Source: Ecdyonurus torrentis (Eukaryota; Arthropoda; Insecta; Ephemeroptera; Heptageniidae). Taken from it: DNA of 64,000 bases. Position numbers and translations under genes: made by a program. The DNA lies in assembly GCA_949318235.1 (NCBI GenBank), contig OX439129.1, forward strand, positions 22,127,402 to 22,191,401. The letters are read 5' to 3'. Below, piece after piece: positions 39,980 to 52,319 of the stretch. Under the pieces are notes generated by a model that was given only the letters and a program-made list of their open reading frames with translations, was not told the origin of the DNA and made no database searches. The first letter of the stretch is position 1; every line of letters starts with the position of its first letter.

Positions 39980-42900
39980 ATTAAAATTAGGGGACCCTTA
40001 GCTTTCCCCGCGTCTCCCCGCGCGCTAAACCGATAAGCTCCAATGTACTCATTGCATGTAACTACAGTATACTAACTAATTTATAACTGAAATACAGTAC
40101 AGTAGTAATTATTGTTTGTCTATGGCATTTTAAAATACTTTAATAATGTGTGTATGTATAGGATAAGGTACATAAGAGTATACAGGGTAACCAATGCAAA
40201 ACAGGGTAACTAAATTTACGATGTCGATGTACCCACATGGAATAATAAAAACAAAATAGTTAATTTATTGCTATACTATTGTTTATATTAAAATTGATAA
40301 CTTTTGTATAGAATATTAAATTATAAAATATTTAAAACTACAATTATTTGAAATGATCGTTTAAAAAAATGTAATTACGTGCTAAAAATGTATCTTATTA
40401 ATAAATATTATATAGTTATAGTACATGTAGAAATAATGGAACAATTTTGCAATATGAAATATGTTACATTTGCAACGAAAAATAATAATTTTATGAGCCT
40501 TTATTTCAACTCTATAGGAATATAGATTAACTATAAATATATTATATTTAATTTATTTGTATATATGTCTATAATTGCATTAACTTGTGACAATTCATTA
40601 ATATTTTTGAAAAATATATTAACGTAACGAAGTTTGTCCTGAAGAAAGATACATGCAGTACATTTCTAGTCATTTTTCTATATTATACGTATATTATCAT
40701 GGTATTATTAGGATGTAAAAAAATTGTAAGTGACTAGCATTATTAATATTATTTATTTTGTCGCCAATTATTCTAAAAGATCTCAATAATTTTTTTTCTC
40801 AAATTTTTTAGAGCACTTGAAGTATTTTTAATTACCTGCTATGCAGGCTTGGATTGGGTCCTCTGGCCTCTCTGGGGTCAGTTCAGCAATCAAGGTAAAG
40901 GGGCCATATTAGGGACTCAAGTGACCAAATAGATTTATTTATTTATTATTTTTTGCCTTGGGGGTTAAAATTGCTAGGGGTCAGTCTGCAAAAATGTCGA
41001 CTTTCTCTTAGATGGCCGATCCATATGAAAACCTATGAAACTATGAAAAATAAAGACACTGTTTATAAATTTACTAAAACAAATATTTTAGACTTGATTT
41101 TAATAGTTCTAGAAGAAATATAAAAAATAAAATAAATATCCAAATTTATAGCTATATATGCTAGAGAATTTTGTTTGTTTTCACTTTCTCATCATTTTTT
41201 ACTAAGAAAAATGAAACGTATTATACAGTATAAAATATAATGCACATTTTGTATCTATGTATTGAAAAAGTAATGTGTCATAGCTCTATCTCTATGATAT
41301 AAGTAGCTTATACGTATTTATAAATTAAGTATTATATTTCTAAAGATTGGCAATATATGTAGAAAAAAATGTTAAATGTTTGTGTAGGTAGACTGTTTGA
41401 TGAATAAATTATATAAACAGATATTATACTTTTTATTTCTTATACAGCATTTTAAATTATACTCGTAGCCTCTAAAATTTTGTTTTTACTTTGTATATTA
41501 TAAATTCTTCTCTCTTAATTTTTATATAAAAATATGTTGAATAATGCATACATGTTACATGGTAAACCAATATGCTAATTTCCTTATTATCAGCATACAT
41601 AATATAAGATTTTTTTTCAGAATAAAATTATCATTCTTTTTCCCTTCATATTACAGTAGTTAGCCTAGTTAGGGTTCTTAATTGGACTCAATAATTGATG
41701 ACAAAAGCAAAAGGATATAATACTGTTCCTTTAATTACTAAAGGTGTAAAACTAGTGCCAAACAGATGGGTAATTTTTTTTAGAGATATCACAATAAATA
41801 ATAATGATAGGCGTGAATGATTATAGTATAGGTCTTTACAAAAACAGGATCACAGCCTTTACTTGTAGTTAAATATTCAAATCTTAATATAATAATGACT
41901 GGGGATTATAAATGCAAATAATAAATTAATAGGAACATATTATATTATATAGCATAATGCCGATTATGTGACAACTTTTACCAATAAAATTAAATAATAA
42001 AGTGATGAAATTGTTTTTGAAAAATTTAATAAAATAATGGCCCATATTTACTTCTTTCCGGTCTCAGTCAGTGGTATTATTTTATGATATGGTCCCTTAA
42101 TGCCGCGCAATGCTAGGATATTGTAAATTATGAGCATTTCCTGCATGTGATTGGTTAGTGAGCTCCATCGATAAGCTCCATTGGATTGGACTAATAGAAA
42201 TTAATTATGTCCCCGTCTCAGGGGAGAGTGTCAGCTTGCATAATTAAGTAGGTAAATGACAAAAAGCCTGACCTCTCTGCCACATAACCTCAATCAATAT
42301 CTACATGCAATGCAATAGTAACGTGAATATTTGAATGTGTGAATGTAATAATATTTTTTATTCAGTTCAAAATTTTCGCAGCTTTAAAGGAAGTTAAAAT
42401 AGTATTTATAATCACTCCTAGATGTCTCTTCACTACAGTTTTATAATATTTGAATCTGCTATTATTTTTATTTTCAGCTTTCAGTTTCACAAGTGTGGTG
42501 CGTGCACAAGTTTTGTTATTGTTTAGCATGAGTTTTTTGTAGCAGGTGGTGGACAAACGCCGGTGTGAAATGGACCATATTTAAATGTAGAGAATTATTA
42601 TTTATGATAATTATTAAAGTAAGGGACAACTGAAGAATTAAAATAGTACTTTAACTTATGAAATTGGCTTATATTGGGAAGAAGTGGCTGGAAAAAGAAA
42701 GGAAAATTTCCATAGGTAAGTGCATGGCAAATATTTCTTTGCTTTTTATTTTCGATTTATCCTGTCCTGATCATATCACAAATTTTAGTTTTTATCAATA
42801 ATAGCTCTTTTTAATCTTACGGTTCAAGAGGTTTATAAATACGCGTGAATAATAAGTATGCATGTATGCATATGTGTAGTTTAAATATGTACTTTTAATC

Positions 42901-43809
42901 GTTCATGTTGTACTGGTACATACGGTATGTATTCATATTTATAATATGACTAATATTATAATTATTCTTATTAGTACATGTATGCTGCACTTGAGTACTT
43001 GCAGGCCATTATAATTTTGCTATTTTTTCCATTTAGAAAATATTTGCGCGTCCATACGCATATACGTATCCAGCTATATAGCATTTTTTTTTATTATATA
43101 TGTACTGTATTAGAAAGGCACGCACTGCGTGGGCACGCATATAATATAATATGAAAATTGTATGTATGCATACAAAATCATATTACATATTACCTTTAAC
43201 ATTTATAATTATGTATTAGTATGAGGTTGCTATATTACCTGACGCTGCGAAAAGGTTAAATTCTTTCAGTTTTTATAGCGGGGAACATTTTATGATTCAC
43301 AGGATATTGGATGAATAATGTTCATGTTCAAATATAAGTAAGTCAAATAATGCACACCCTTTCAAGTTATATTTGCTTAAGTTGTTAACTACCATAATCT
43401 TAAGATATAATGCAGAATAACATATTGAAAGTATACATATACATTACATACATCCCTAAAATTATAGTATGCATATTGGTCTAAAATATCAACATTTATT
43501 CTTATAGGAAAATTTACTCGTTTATTTTGCATTTACAATTTCAAAAACCCTTTCCCTTTTAATCTCCTCTATATATATATATATATATATATACGTAACA
43601 AAATAATCGGGACACACAATAACAAAAATACAACTGCAAGTTTTTTTATTTTTTTTTTATTTAGAATTTTGATTTGAATATAGCTTATACATACATACAT
43701 TTTCTACCTTTATATAATACTATATGAAAATGAAATCTCAATACCATAAAATCAATGCTTATAGTAAACAAAGATCATCAATATTCAGTTCACGTATGAA
43801 ATATTGATA
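39980..43809. other. Intergenic DNA between convergent cyclase and P450 genes
   Basis: GC-richer islands at about 39990-40050, 40850-40950 and 42040-42250. The first and third share a CGATAAGCTCCA word and may be remnants of one repeat family. Apart from the candidate exon at 42478-42715 nothing is supported. TTTATT at 43645-43650 is a possible P450 poly-A signal read on the minus strand. Confidence 0.45.
42478..42715 (+). other. Candidate exon of an unknown + strand transcript
   Basis: A good acceptor (ATTTTTATTTTCAG, AG 42476-42477) and a consensus donor ATAG|GTAAGT (exon end 42715) bound this GC-richer stretch. A short frame from the ATG at 42658 (about 19 codons, beginning MKLAYIGKKWLEKE) is open to the donor. 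No partner exon was found before the P450 3' end, so this may be a non-coding RNA exon or chance. Confidence 0.18.
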
Positions 43810-46800
43810 TTAAATCCTCATGACATTGAGGTATATTCCATTTGCAGCTTTAAGGAAAATACTTCCTTTACTCATTTTATATGGTACTTCCGTATGCTCA
43901 CATGGTTCAAACTTATAAACATTGAGTAAGCTTGCCATTGCCATCTTACTGCTCATCATTGCGAATCTCATACCTAGAAATAAGTAAATACAATATATAA
44001 AAATCAGTAATACTTTTGTATTATATATACGATTTACACCATACCTATGCAATTTCGTGGTCCACTACCAAAAGGTAAATAAACGTAGGGAGATCTTTGT
44101 TGTTTGTTTTCCGGTAGAAATCTGTCTGGGTCAAATTTGTTTGGCTCAGGATAGTATCGTTCATCATAATGAAGGCCTCTAATGGGAATGCTGACTACAT
44201 CTCCTTTATTCAATTGAACGTTGGTACCAGCCATGTGATATTGTTGGGAGGTACACACGCGATCTACTCGCGATACAGGCGGGTGCTTCCGTAACGTCTC
44301 TGTACAGAGGAATAGTTAATGTAAATTTCAAATAAACATAATTGTTCATAAAATGTATTTCCATTAATATTATAGATTCTTTCTTATAAATTATAAAAAC
44401 TTTCATAAAAATCCTGTGAATATAGAAACCATGCAGAAAGTTAACTTTGGCCATATTTTCAAAAATCATTTACTCTCTAACTACAGCTCCCAGAAACATC
44501 AAGCATCAACTACAAGATGTAGTGCAAAAATCAAGCTTCAACTTATTGTTAGTTTTTATTTCACTTTTCTTTGAGCTTTAGTTACGGAGTAAATAATTTT
44601 TGAAAATTTGGCCAAAGTCACCCCACTTGACGGCAGTACCATTCTTTATTATTATGGTAGTACTGTATACATAAAATTCTAATAATAAATACAACAGTTA
44701 TATGTATTATTTAATTTGAATAATAATAAAAAGGGAGTGCTATAATTATCTTCCACCCACCATTCAAGACGTTCTCCAAGAATGTCATTTTAGCGAGCGC
44801 CTCGTGCACACACTGTCCATCATGCTCGGCAAGAACAGCTTGCACCTCGTCTCTCGCACGTTCTTGAATTTCAGGGTGGAGTGCGAGTTCATAGGCGGCA
44901 AATGTAAGGAGCGTGCTAGACGTCTCGTAACCAGCTATGAGAAAGAGAAGTGACTGGCCGATGACCACTTCGTCAGTCAATGCTGTGAATCATAAAGCAT
45001 GTCACGTGCAACTATCAAATAGCTATAATGACGATGAATAGTAATTAAAAGTATTGCTATGTACTATGTGCATAGTACTGTATATTTACGATCACCCATA
45101 CTAAATACAAGTGTACTTTTTTCAATCACTGTATTATTGATATAGTGTTCTTATAAAAATTTACTTTTATATATTTTAAATCTACATTTTTGTTTTAATA
45201 ATTTTAGTGAATTTACATCCATGTTTGAATCAAATCTATTAAGTGGTGTATAAAGTTAACTTTATAGTGTATACAAGCATTAAAATTTCAATAAAAATAA
45301 GAATGGTTATTATGCAATGAGTTGTACAATTCCTAACACCGCGAATATCATTGTGGTTGCATGACCTAAATCATTACTTTCATTGAGCTACATAGAATAT
45401 ATTATGATATACAGTAATGTATCATGCAGTGCAAAGTATAATACAAATGGTAAATTTATTTGACTCGTTACGATTTGCTATTAAACCAAAATTACTTCGT
45501 GAGTATTTTTAGAAATGTATAGCATGCGTCGTTCTTTGACCTCGTAGATTTACATCAACACTATAAACAATACGGAGATTCTAATTTTAAATTCTGTATG
45601 ATTACAAAAATATATTTGAACTGCAATGCTGTTCTATTATAAATAGAACAATTCTATAGCACTTCAAACAAATTCATGCACGTTATAAATATAATTTATA
45701 AGCTCCTGATTTTTAAAGTAAATTCTTTGATATATTTTGGAAAACTGAAATCTCAGCTATAACGCAGTTATTAAACTGATACGAATTTAATATCATATGA
45801 AAATTTCTCTACTTTATGGTACGTAAACAAAATATATTTATTTATGTTTAGCGCACGTTACAAAAATTTGTCATATCGTTGAAGTGGTTGACAACAAACC
45901 TTCGCACGCAAAGCAACAAAAAAATTAATATGAAAAATAGTAATCGTAATTTAAAAATAAAATTTAATAAGAGAAGTGTTATATCTTTCTGTGAAGTAAA
46001 TTTTTTATAGCTAATTTAATCACACTACTAAAATATTTTTTATACCAACGTTTTATTTTTTTACGATTAGCAATAAAAGTTATATTATTAATAATAATCA
46101 TTATCATTTTACATTATAAATATGTATGTACCAGCATAAATGATAAATTGAAAAGTTTTATTGTTACTACAGTATATAAAAATAATTATTTATAATTAAA
46201 AGTTTACAATATTTCAAGCATATCAATGGTAATGAAAATTATTAGTCTAGACTAAAAGCTAATTGCTTTTACGATATTTTATTAATAAAAACATACTATG
46301 TTATATATTGTTATTAAATTTGTGTTATTAAATTCCTAAGATATAATTAAAATACGAAGTAATAATAATGCTTTGATGTTTAATGTTTAAGCAACGCAGC
46401 TTGAAATGTAACTCAAGTATATCATTTCCTTTTATTATATAGTTTACAGGAGTTGTGTAAAATGTAAAATGTAATAAAACAGAGACAAAAAAAAAAAAAA
46501 AAAGTTAAAGAAAATTATACGATCACTTAACATTGTTTACTGACCTGAAGTGGAAGGCAGCTTCGCACCTGAAGTTTCTTTCAACCTCGCCTCTTTCTCA
46601 AACAAATCCTCATCTTTAGTTTCAACCCCTACTTTGAGTTTCCCTGCTTGTGCATCGAGCATGAGTTGTAAAAAATCAACACGACGATGACGTTGTTCTT
46701 TCTCACGTTGTGCTTTGCCTTCTATCAACACTTGTGCAAGAAAATCCACCGTTTCTTTGTTCATAAATCTTACCCCCAATAACCTGCCTACTCTTGCACT

Positions 46801-47520
46801 GCCCATGACAACAATCGAAAAAAATAATGCAAGTCTTCTTGAAAAGTTCATCTCATTAAATTTCGATGTAATTTTAACAAATTCTGCATCAGGATTTTCA
46901 AGTGAATTACTTTGTACACCAAATGCACATGATGCAATTACATCCATTGTAAATCTACCAAAGAAATCTTTCATTTCAAGTTCTTTTTTATCATTACTAT
47001 AATAAGTATCTAAATATTTTGTCATCTGTTCCGTACAATTTGCAATTAAATTGGACATTAATTTCATTTTACCAGATGAAAATATTGGTGTTGATATCGT
47101 TCTAATTTCTTTCCATTGTGTGCCTTTTAATAATAATAGATTACTTTCCTCATAAGATTTTGGCCTTAAAGGCATAGTTTGACGATCTACAAAACATTCA
47201 AAATCTCTTACCATGACTTGTCTAATTAATTCGGGATCAAGTAACATTAAATTATGACGTCTTCCTTCAAAAAATCCACCTGCTTTATGACATTTTAATT
47301 GATTATATAATATTTCTTGCATTTCTGCAAATGAAACTCTGAACATAAGACGTTCTTTTACATTTCCAAAGAATGGAATTGGTGGAATAAATGGAACGTC
47401 CATCTTTTCCCAGTGCTGGAAGTTCCATGTTAAATAAGTGTAAAATAGAATGGCAGCTAAGATTGCGAGAAACCACGTGGACGTAAAAGACTGAAGAATA
47501 GATTCAATGCAGCAGAACAT
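43810..47520 (-). CDS. Cytochrome P450, clan 3 (CYP3-like)
   Basis: A heme-thiolate monooxygenase expected to sit in the ER membrane and oxidise lipophilic substrates with electrons from cytochrome P450 reductase. Four minus-strand exons, 47520-46545, 44982-44761, 44299-44045 and 43973-43810 (stop TAA 43812-43810), join in frame through phase-1 GT-AG introns to 538 aa. Landmarks: N-terminal anchor about 15-35, proline-rich hinge (PFIPPIPFFGN), I-helix oxygen-binding AGYETS (342-347), K-helix ETLR (400-403), FDPDRF of the PERF region, and heme loop FGSGPRNCIG (476-485) with ligand Cys483. Length is typical or slightly long; extra residues lie before the I-helix. The frame is open for 22 further codons upstream (ATG at 47586), but a good acceptor at 47526-47527 just before the ATG at 47520 favours the inner start and a 5' UTR exon. 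It is convergent with the cyclase gene. The substrate cannot be told from sequence. Confidence 0.93.
44983..46544 (-). other. Intron 1 of the P450 coding region
   Basis: A 1.56-kb AT-rich intron between the long first coding exon and the I-helix exon. No element or additional exon is seen, and the protein reads through the junction without a gap in the expected P450 motifs. Confidence 0.7.
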
Positions 47521-48446
47521 GTTGACTGCAACATAAAATAAAATAAACACAAAACTTAATGTTATAGTTAAATATTCCAACGACAAATTTCCTCAGCAAC
47601 TTCTCTATGTATAATACACTACGCAGTACTACTTCTGTTTACCAATCGATTTCCTATTTTTAACTTTACTCGTACTTGTATTTTAAAAGAAATGCATCAT
47701 TTTCCTTTTTTGGTTTCTGTTTATAAATATTTATTTAACTTTTAAAATTTTTAATTTATAAAGATATAAAATAAAGTTTCTATTTTAAAACAAAAGGTCA
47801 TAGAGTATGTCAAAGCTCTTTTATCTCATTTGCATACGAATGTAAACAAAGATTTTAACATTACTGTATAAAGAAATAAAAGCAGAGAGAGCATCAAGTG
47901 TATATTATACACAATGATAAACAGATAATAGAAAAAGTAATTTTAGAAATAGTTATTTAATTATACTTACTAAAAGTTATATAAGTTTAATTAATATAAT
48001 TGTGAGAAAATATATTATAATTTGTGTAACTCTAGATATTTATACTCATTAATATAATAATAATTATAAGGTTCAAAACATAATATAATATCCTATTTTA
48101 TGAGTAACGCCCACAATAACAAAATAATTTTTAAAAATATGATGAGACTACCTTTTTAATTATAAAAATTATGTACGCTTCGTTGAATATAGATATAAAA
48201 TATATTATAGTTGTCACGCAAAAATATTATATTCTTCTTTCATTAAAAAAAAAAAGTTAATAGTTTTATATAATTAACTTGTCAAAAGTAATATGAAACA
48301 TGCATTTTTATAGCTCTCTGGTGTATTAATTTAAAGTTATGAAATGAAGCTTTATGTATATTGTGGTACTATAATAATAACTATAGAATTCTAAACTCGG
48401 AGAAACGATTGTTTATATGTAAGAGATAAGGTTAATGTTAACTTAC

Positions 48447-48488
48447 CGGATATGATATAGTATTAGAACATAACAATCAGTAAAGCAA
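48447..48488 (-). other. Probable 5' UTR exon of the P450 gene
   Basis: On the minus strand a strong donor, CCG|GTAAGT, has its exon end at 48447. It pairs with the acceptor at 47526-47527, giving a 5' UTR of about 45 nt joined to 5 nt before the ATG at 47520. The upstream edge is estimated from the TATA box at 48514-48520 and is approximate. Confidence 0.5.
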
Positions 48489-48513
48489 AATGAAACAAAA
48501 GCAACTCGCTAAC

Positions 48514-48520
48514 ACTTTAT
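48514..48520 (-). promoter_or_regulatory. TATA box, P450 promoter (predicted)
   Basis: TATAAAG on the minus strand lies about 70 bases upstream of the predicted UTR donor, which would put the transcription start near 48484-48490. Farther upstream, CACGTG (48607-48612) is a palindromic E-box inside the palindrome ATCACGTGAT. TATA-like strings are common in this AT-rich DNA, so the call depends on the splice-site context. Confidence 0.4.
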
Positions 48521-50382
48521 ACAACGCAATTGAAAGCCCCGCAGTGTCTCTTTGCAAACTAATAAAGATGATGGTGTAGAAACAGCCTCTCTTTAAACTT
48601 CATGATCACGTGATACAGTTAATAAAAGGCAATAACCTTGACTTTTTCAATTTTTTTACTTTATTTTTTAGATTGTGCAATTCTTGAATTAATGGAATCG
48701 GAATTCGTTGTTGTTTTTTCAGCAAAAAAATAAATATAATAAAAATCAACTTGCGCGCGCAAGAATTAAGAAGTAAATTCGTTCATATATACCTCCGGCC
48801 TTTTTTCCTGGTCATTTTTGCATAATTATTTTTAATTAATCATAGTATACGTAAGTGAGGATATTGCGCAAAAGAATTTTTATATTTATAACTTCTTTTT
48901 TTTCTTGCTAAAAATATTTTGTAATGTAATTAACTCAAAAGTCTCAAACAGTGCGCGTTTGCAACTATTTTGCAAATAGATTGACTATAGAAAAAGAGGT
49001 TATAATAATTAAATGTAATATGGGTTACCAGTGTATACAATTATTTCAGGACTTCAATCTTTCAGATGTGTGCTAAAATATTTAAAATTAGAAATTTGGC
49101 AACCACATTTTATCTATTTAAATTTAAATAGAAAATAACAAATTCTTTGAGGACTTTAAATTAATCGTACAATTCTTTCTTTTTCTTTACTGACCTTTAT
49201 TTTGCAACTTTAGTCTTAAAGTGTTAGAAACTGTTTCCGGTAGTTTAAATTGACAATACAAAGGAAATTAAATTATATAATATTTGAATATTATTAATAA
49301 TAAATAAGACTATATATTGTCTTATGATTGTCTGGGTAGTTTTAACTTTAAATAATAGATGGCGTGAAGCTATATAAAATTACATAAAGTTACACCTTTC
49401 ATATTACCACCCACGTTTTCACGACTACCTATGAATTTATTATTGCTTTTATTTTATCGGAAACGCACGTTTAAACATGCAGCACCAAATTTGGCATCAG
49501 AAGGAACATAGCAAGGCGCTCCCCAATTTACCTTTAGGAGAAACCATTTTTCTTTATTATTAAAGTATAATAATAATAAAGATTAATAATAATATGATAA
49601 TAAGCTTTCAAAAATGCAGCAGTAAAAATTACGTTTAAAAATAAAATGAAATTCCATCAAAACGTCAAAAATTTATAAGTTTACAGTAAATTAATTGTAA
49701 AAATTAAAGTTAATTAATGTATCACGTTTTTAACGTATTGTAAATGTAAACTAATATTTTTTTAATTAAGTTTTATCTATATATAATATATAGTATGTAT
49801 TGTAAAAAATAAATAAATAAAATAAATATAAAAATTAATTACTGTATTGTAATTTATTTTATGATTAATTCATTTCATTATGCTTGCTATACATACATTT
49901 TTGCTGATATTTTATCTGAACACTTAACTTAAATTCATTTTTAGTTTCTTCCTTCTCCCATTTAATATTTTCTTATATTTTCCTGGTTCATTTAGCCTTA
50001 AACCAAAAAAAATAATAATACTTTGTATTTCATTTACTTAAAAAAAAAAATTAAGGATAAAAGTACTGACGTCATTTTATACATACAGACAATTTCCTCG
50101 TTTGGGCAAAATAATTAAAGTAATTTAGTATTTTTATATACAGTAATAATATTTATATATACCAGAGTTTATTGACTTTTGAACACTGGAATAAACTAGC
50201 TAATCGTGATTTTTTTTTATCTGCATTATTTATATTATTATATATATTTTTTAAAGATAATATTTTACGATTTTTACAATTTATTTTTATACATTACTTA
50301 CTGCGGTATTTTTGCAAGGTAACAAGAATGAAATTTAAATCGCGTGCTGAGAAATAACTTTATGACGCACAATTGTTTTAAC

Positions 50383-50722
50383 TTAAGGGAGTAGGGTACC
50401 GACCTTATATCTCAAAAACTAGAAGTGTTTTGGGTCTAAATTTTCTATCATTGTGTAGCTAAGGGTCACACCTAGCCGTGATAAAAATTTCATGATGTTT
50501 GACCGTCTCGAAAAAAAAGAAAAAAAATTATTGAAATTAACATTGGGCCTTATGGGCTTAAAATTTCAAAAAAATCATATAACATTAATTTGCACGGTGA
50601 CCCGCAAAAAATTTTATATATTTGAAATTGACTCAGGCTGAAGTATTATTGTGCAAAATTTCAGATTTTTTTGACGAGAAAGTTTGAGTCTAATGGCCGA
50701 CGTCAGTCCGCTACTCCCTTAA
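50383..50722. mobile_element. TTAA element family B, 340 bp
   Basis: Ends TTAAGGGAGTAG and CTACTCCCTTAA form a 12-bp inverted repeat that includes the TTAA target. The inner sequence is moderately GC-rich and non-coding and unlike family A. It contains GACGTCAG near the right end but not the full TGACGTCA octamer. Confidence 0.8.
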
Positions 50723-50759
50723 CATGCTAGTACTCATGGTACTATAATGTATTAAAATA

Positions 50760-50790
<31 letters not shown>

Positions 50791-52248
50791 TATTTGTTTA
50801 TTATTATTATATTTTTAAAATGACATGTTTCTTTCCATTGACATTGAACTTAAAAGTGAATTGTATATTTTATATCCTAGAATCACGTAAATATAATAGG
50901 CACTGTTTTCTATATTTGTATTTTGAATGCTATAAATTTTAACCAGTATATTTATATACGATGCATTACATTGATTTTAATAGCAAATTGTATACGTGTT
51001 TTAATATTGAAATTATTTTATTAATTTTAAAACATGTAGACTGGTTCTAATGGTATATATTATACTCGTAGTAATTAAATTTTATGTGGCTAAACGTATA
51101 AATTATGCTTGGTATAGAATTTCCTGCAGGCGAAAGTGATTATGCAGTCATTTTTTTTTCTGATGCAAGCTGTGCAATATACGGGGTCACTCACGCATAT
51201 GTGTATGTTGTATGTCCCAATGTGTATGTCCACAGTCAAGTGATAACATTCTATCAATTCAGTTTTTTTTTATTGCTACTGCCATTGTTTTATTTTTTTA
51301 TCCTCCTCCGTGTTACCTCCTATACTTTTTGTAATATTATCTGAAAAGTTCAAAAATCATCACCTTAGTGATATGATAAGTGAATAAAAAAATTTAATGC
51401 TTTTATAAGGCCTGTTTTTAGCTCCTGAAAATTAGAAATGTATGCAACTTTACCTACATAATGGATTAACAATTAGCCTAATCTACAGGATGAAATATTA
51501 AAAATGGATTCAATACTATAATTTCTTATATATTTAGATTTTAGAAAAAAAAAGTAATGTATTAAAGTGAAAGAGAGATGAATTTTGTCTTTTATAAAAG
51601 TTGCATAATAATTTGATATTTTTTTCTTCTATTCAATGTTTTGTGAAGTCAGAAGTAAAAGTATTTTAATATTTAAAATACAAACCTATTTCATATTTAT
51701 GTGATGTCATTTTTTTTAAACCTATATAAGACGTTATAAATAGATGTGATTAAATTGAACGTGTCTATAGTTAGTTTATTTTATCATCAGCGTAGGGGGG
51801 CCTTATACAGACCCATGGGCAGACTCTATACCAGGGTAGTAAAATATATGCATATATAATACCGCACACTCTGTGTTGTTGTCTGGTGCCGTGACTAAGG
51901 ACCACAGTTCTACTGTCGGCGCCGTACTTCTGACTATAGCGTGGCGTCATTATACAGTATATTATATCATGCCTGACTTTTATCTTGTATACGTAAAAAA
52001 AAAAAAATAATAATAAAACAGAGCAAAAATTGTAGTACGGGTGTGACACCAGACTAACCAAAGTAAACCAACTGGTTATTTTCATGACTTGTTCTCAACC
52101 CTGCAAGTTTTTATTTTTATTTTCTTGTATGCATTTATTTCTCGTTTTATTCAGAAGAATCGTGACCAGTAATTAGTTCTAAAATTTTATGATTCAATAT
52201 TTGAGTTGAATACAATGTCTCCCATTTATTTAGTATTTAGTCCCCTTT

Positions 52249-52319
<71 letters not shown>

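Noticed and set aside
46715..47002. 95-codon frame on the + strand
   Set aside because: Antisense shadow of the first P450 coding exon.
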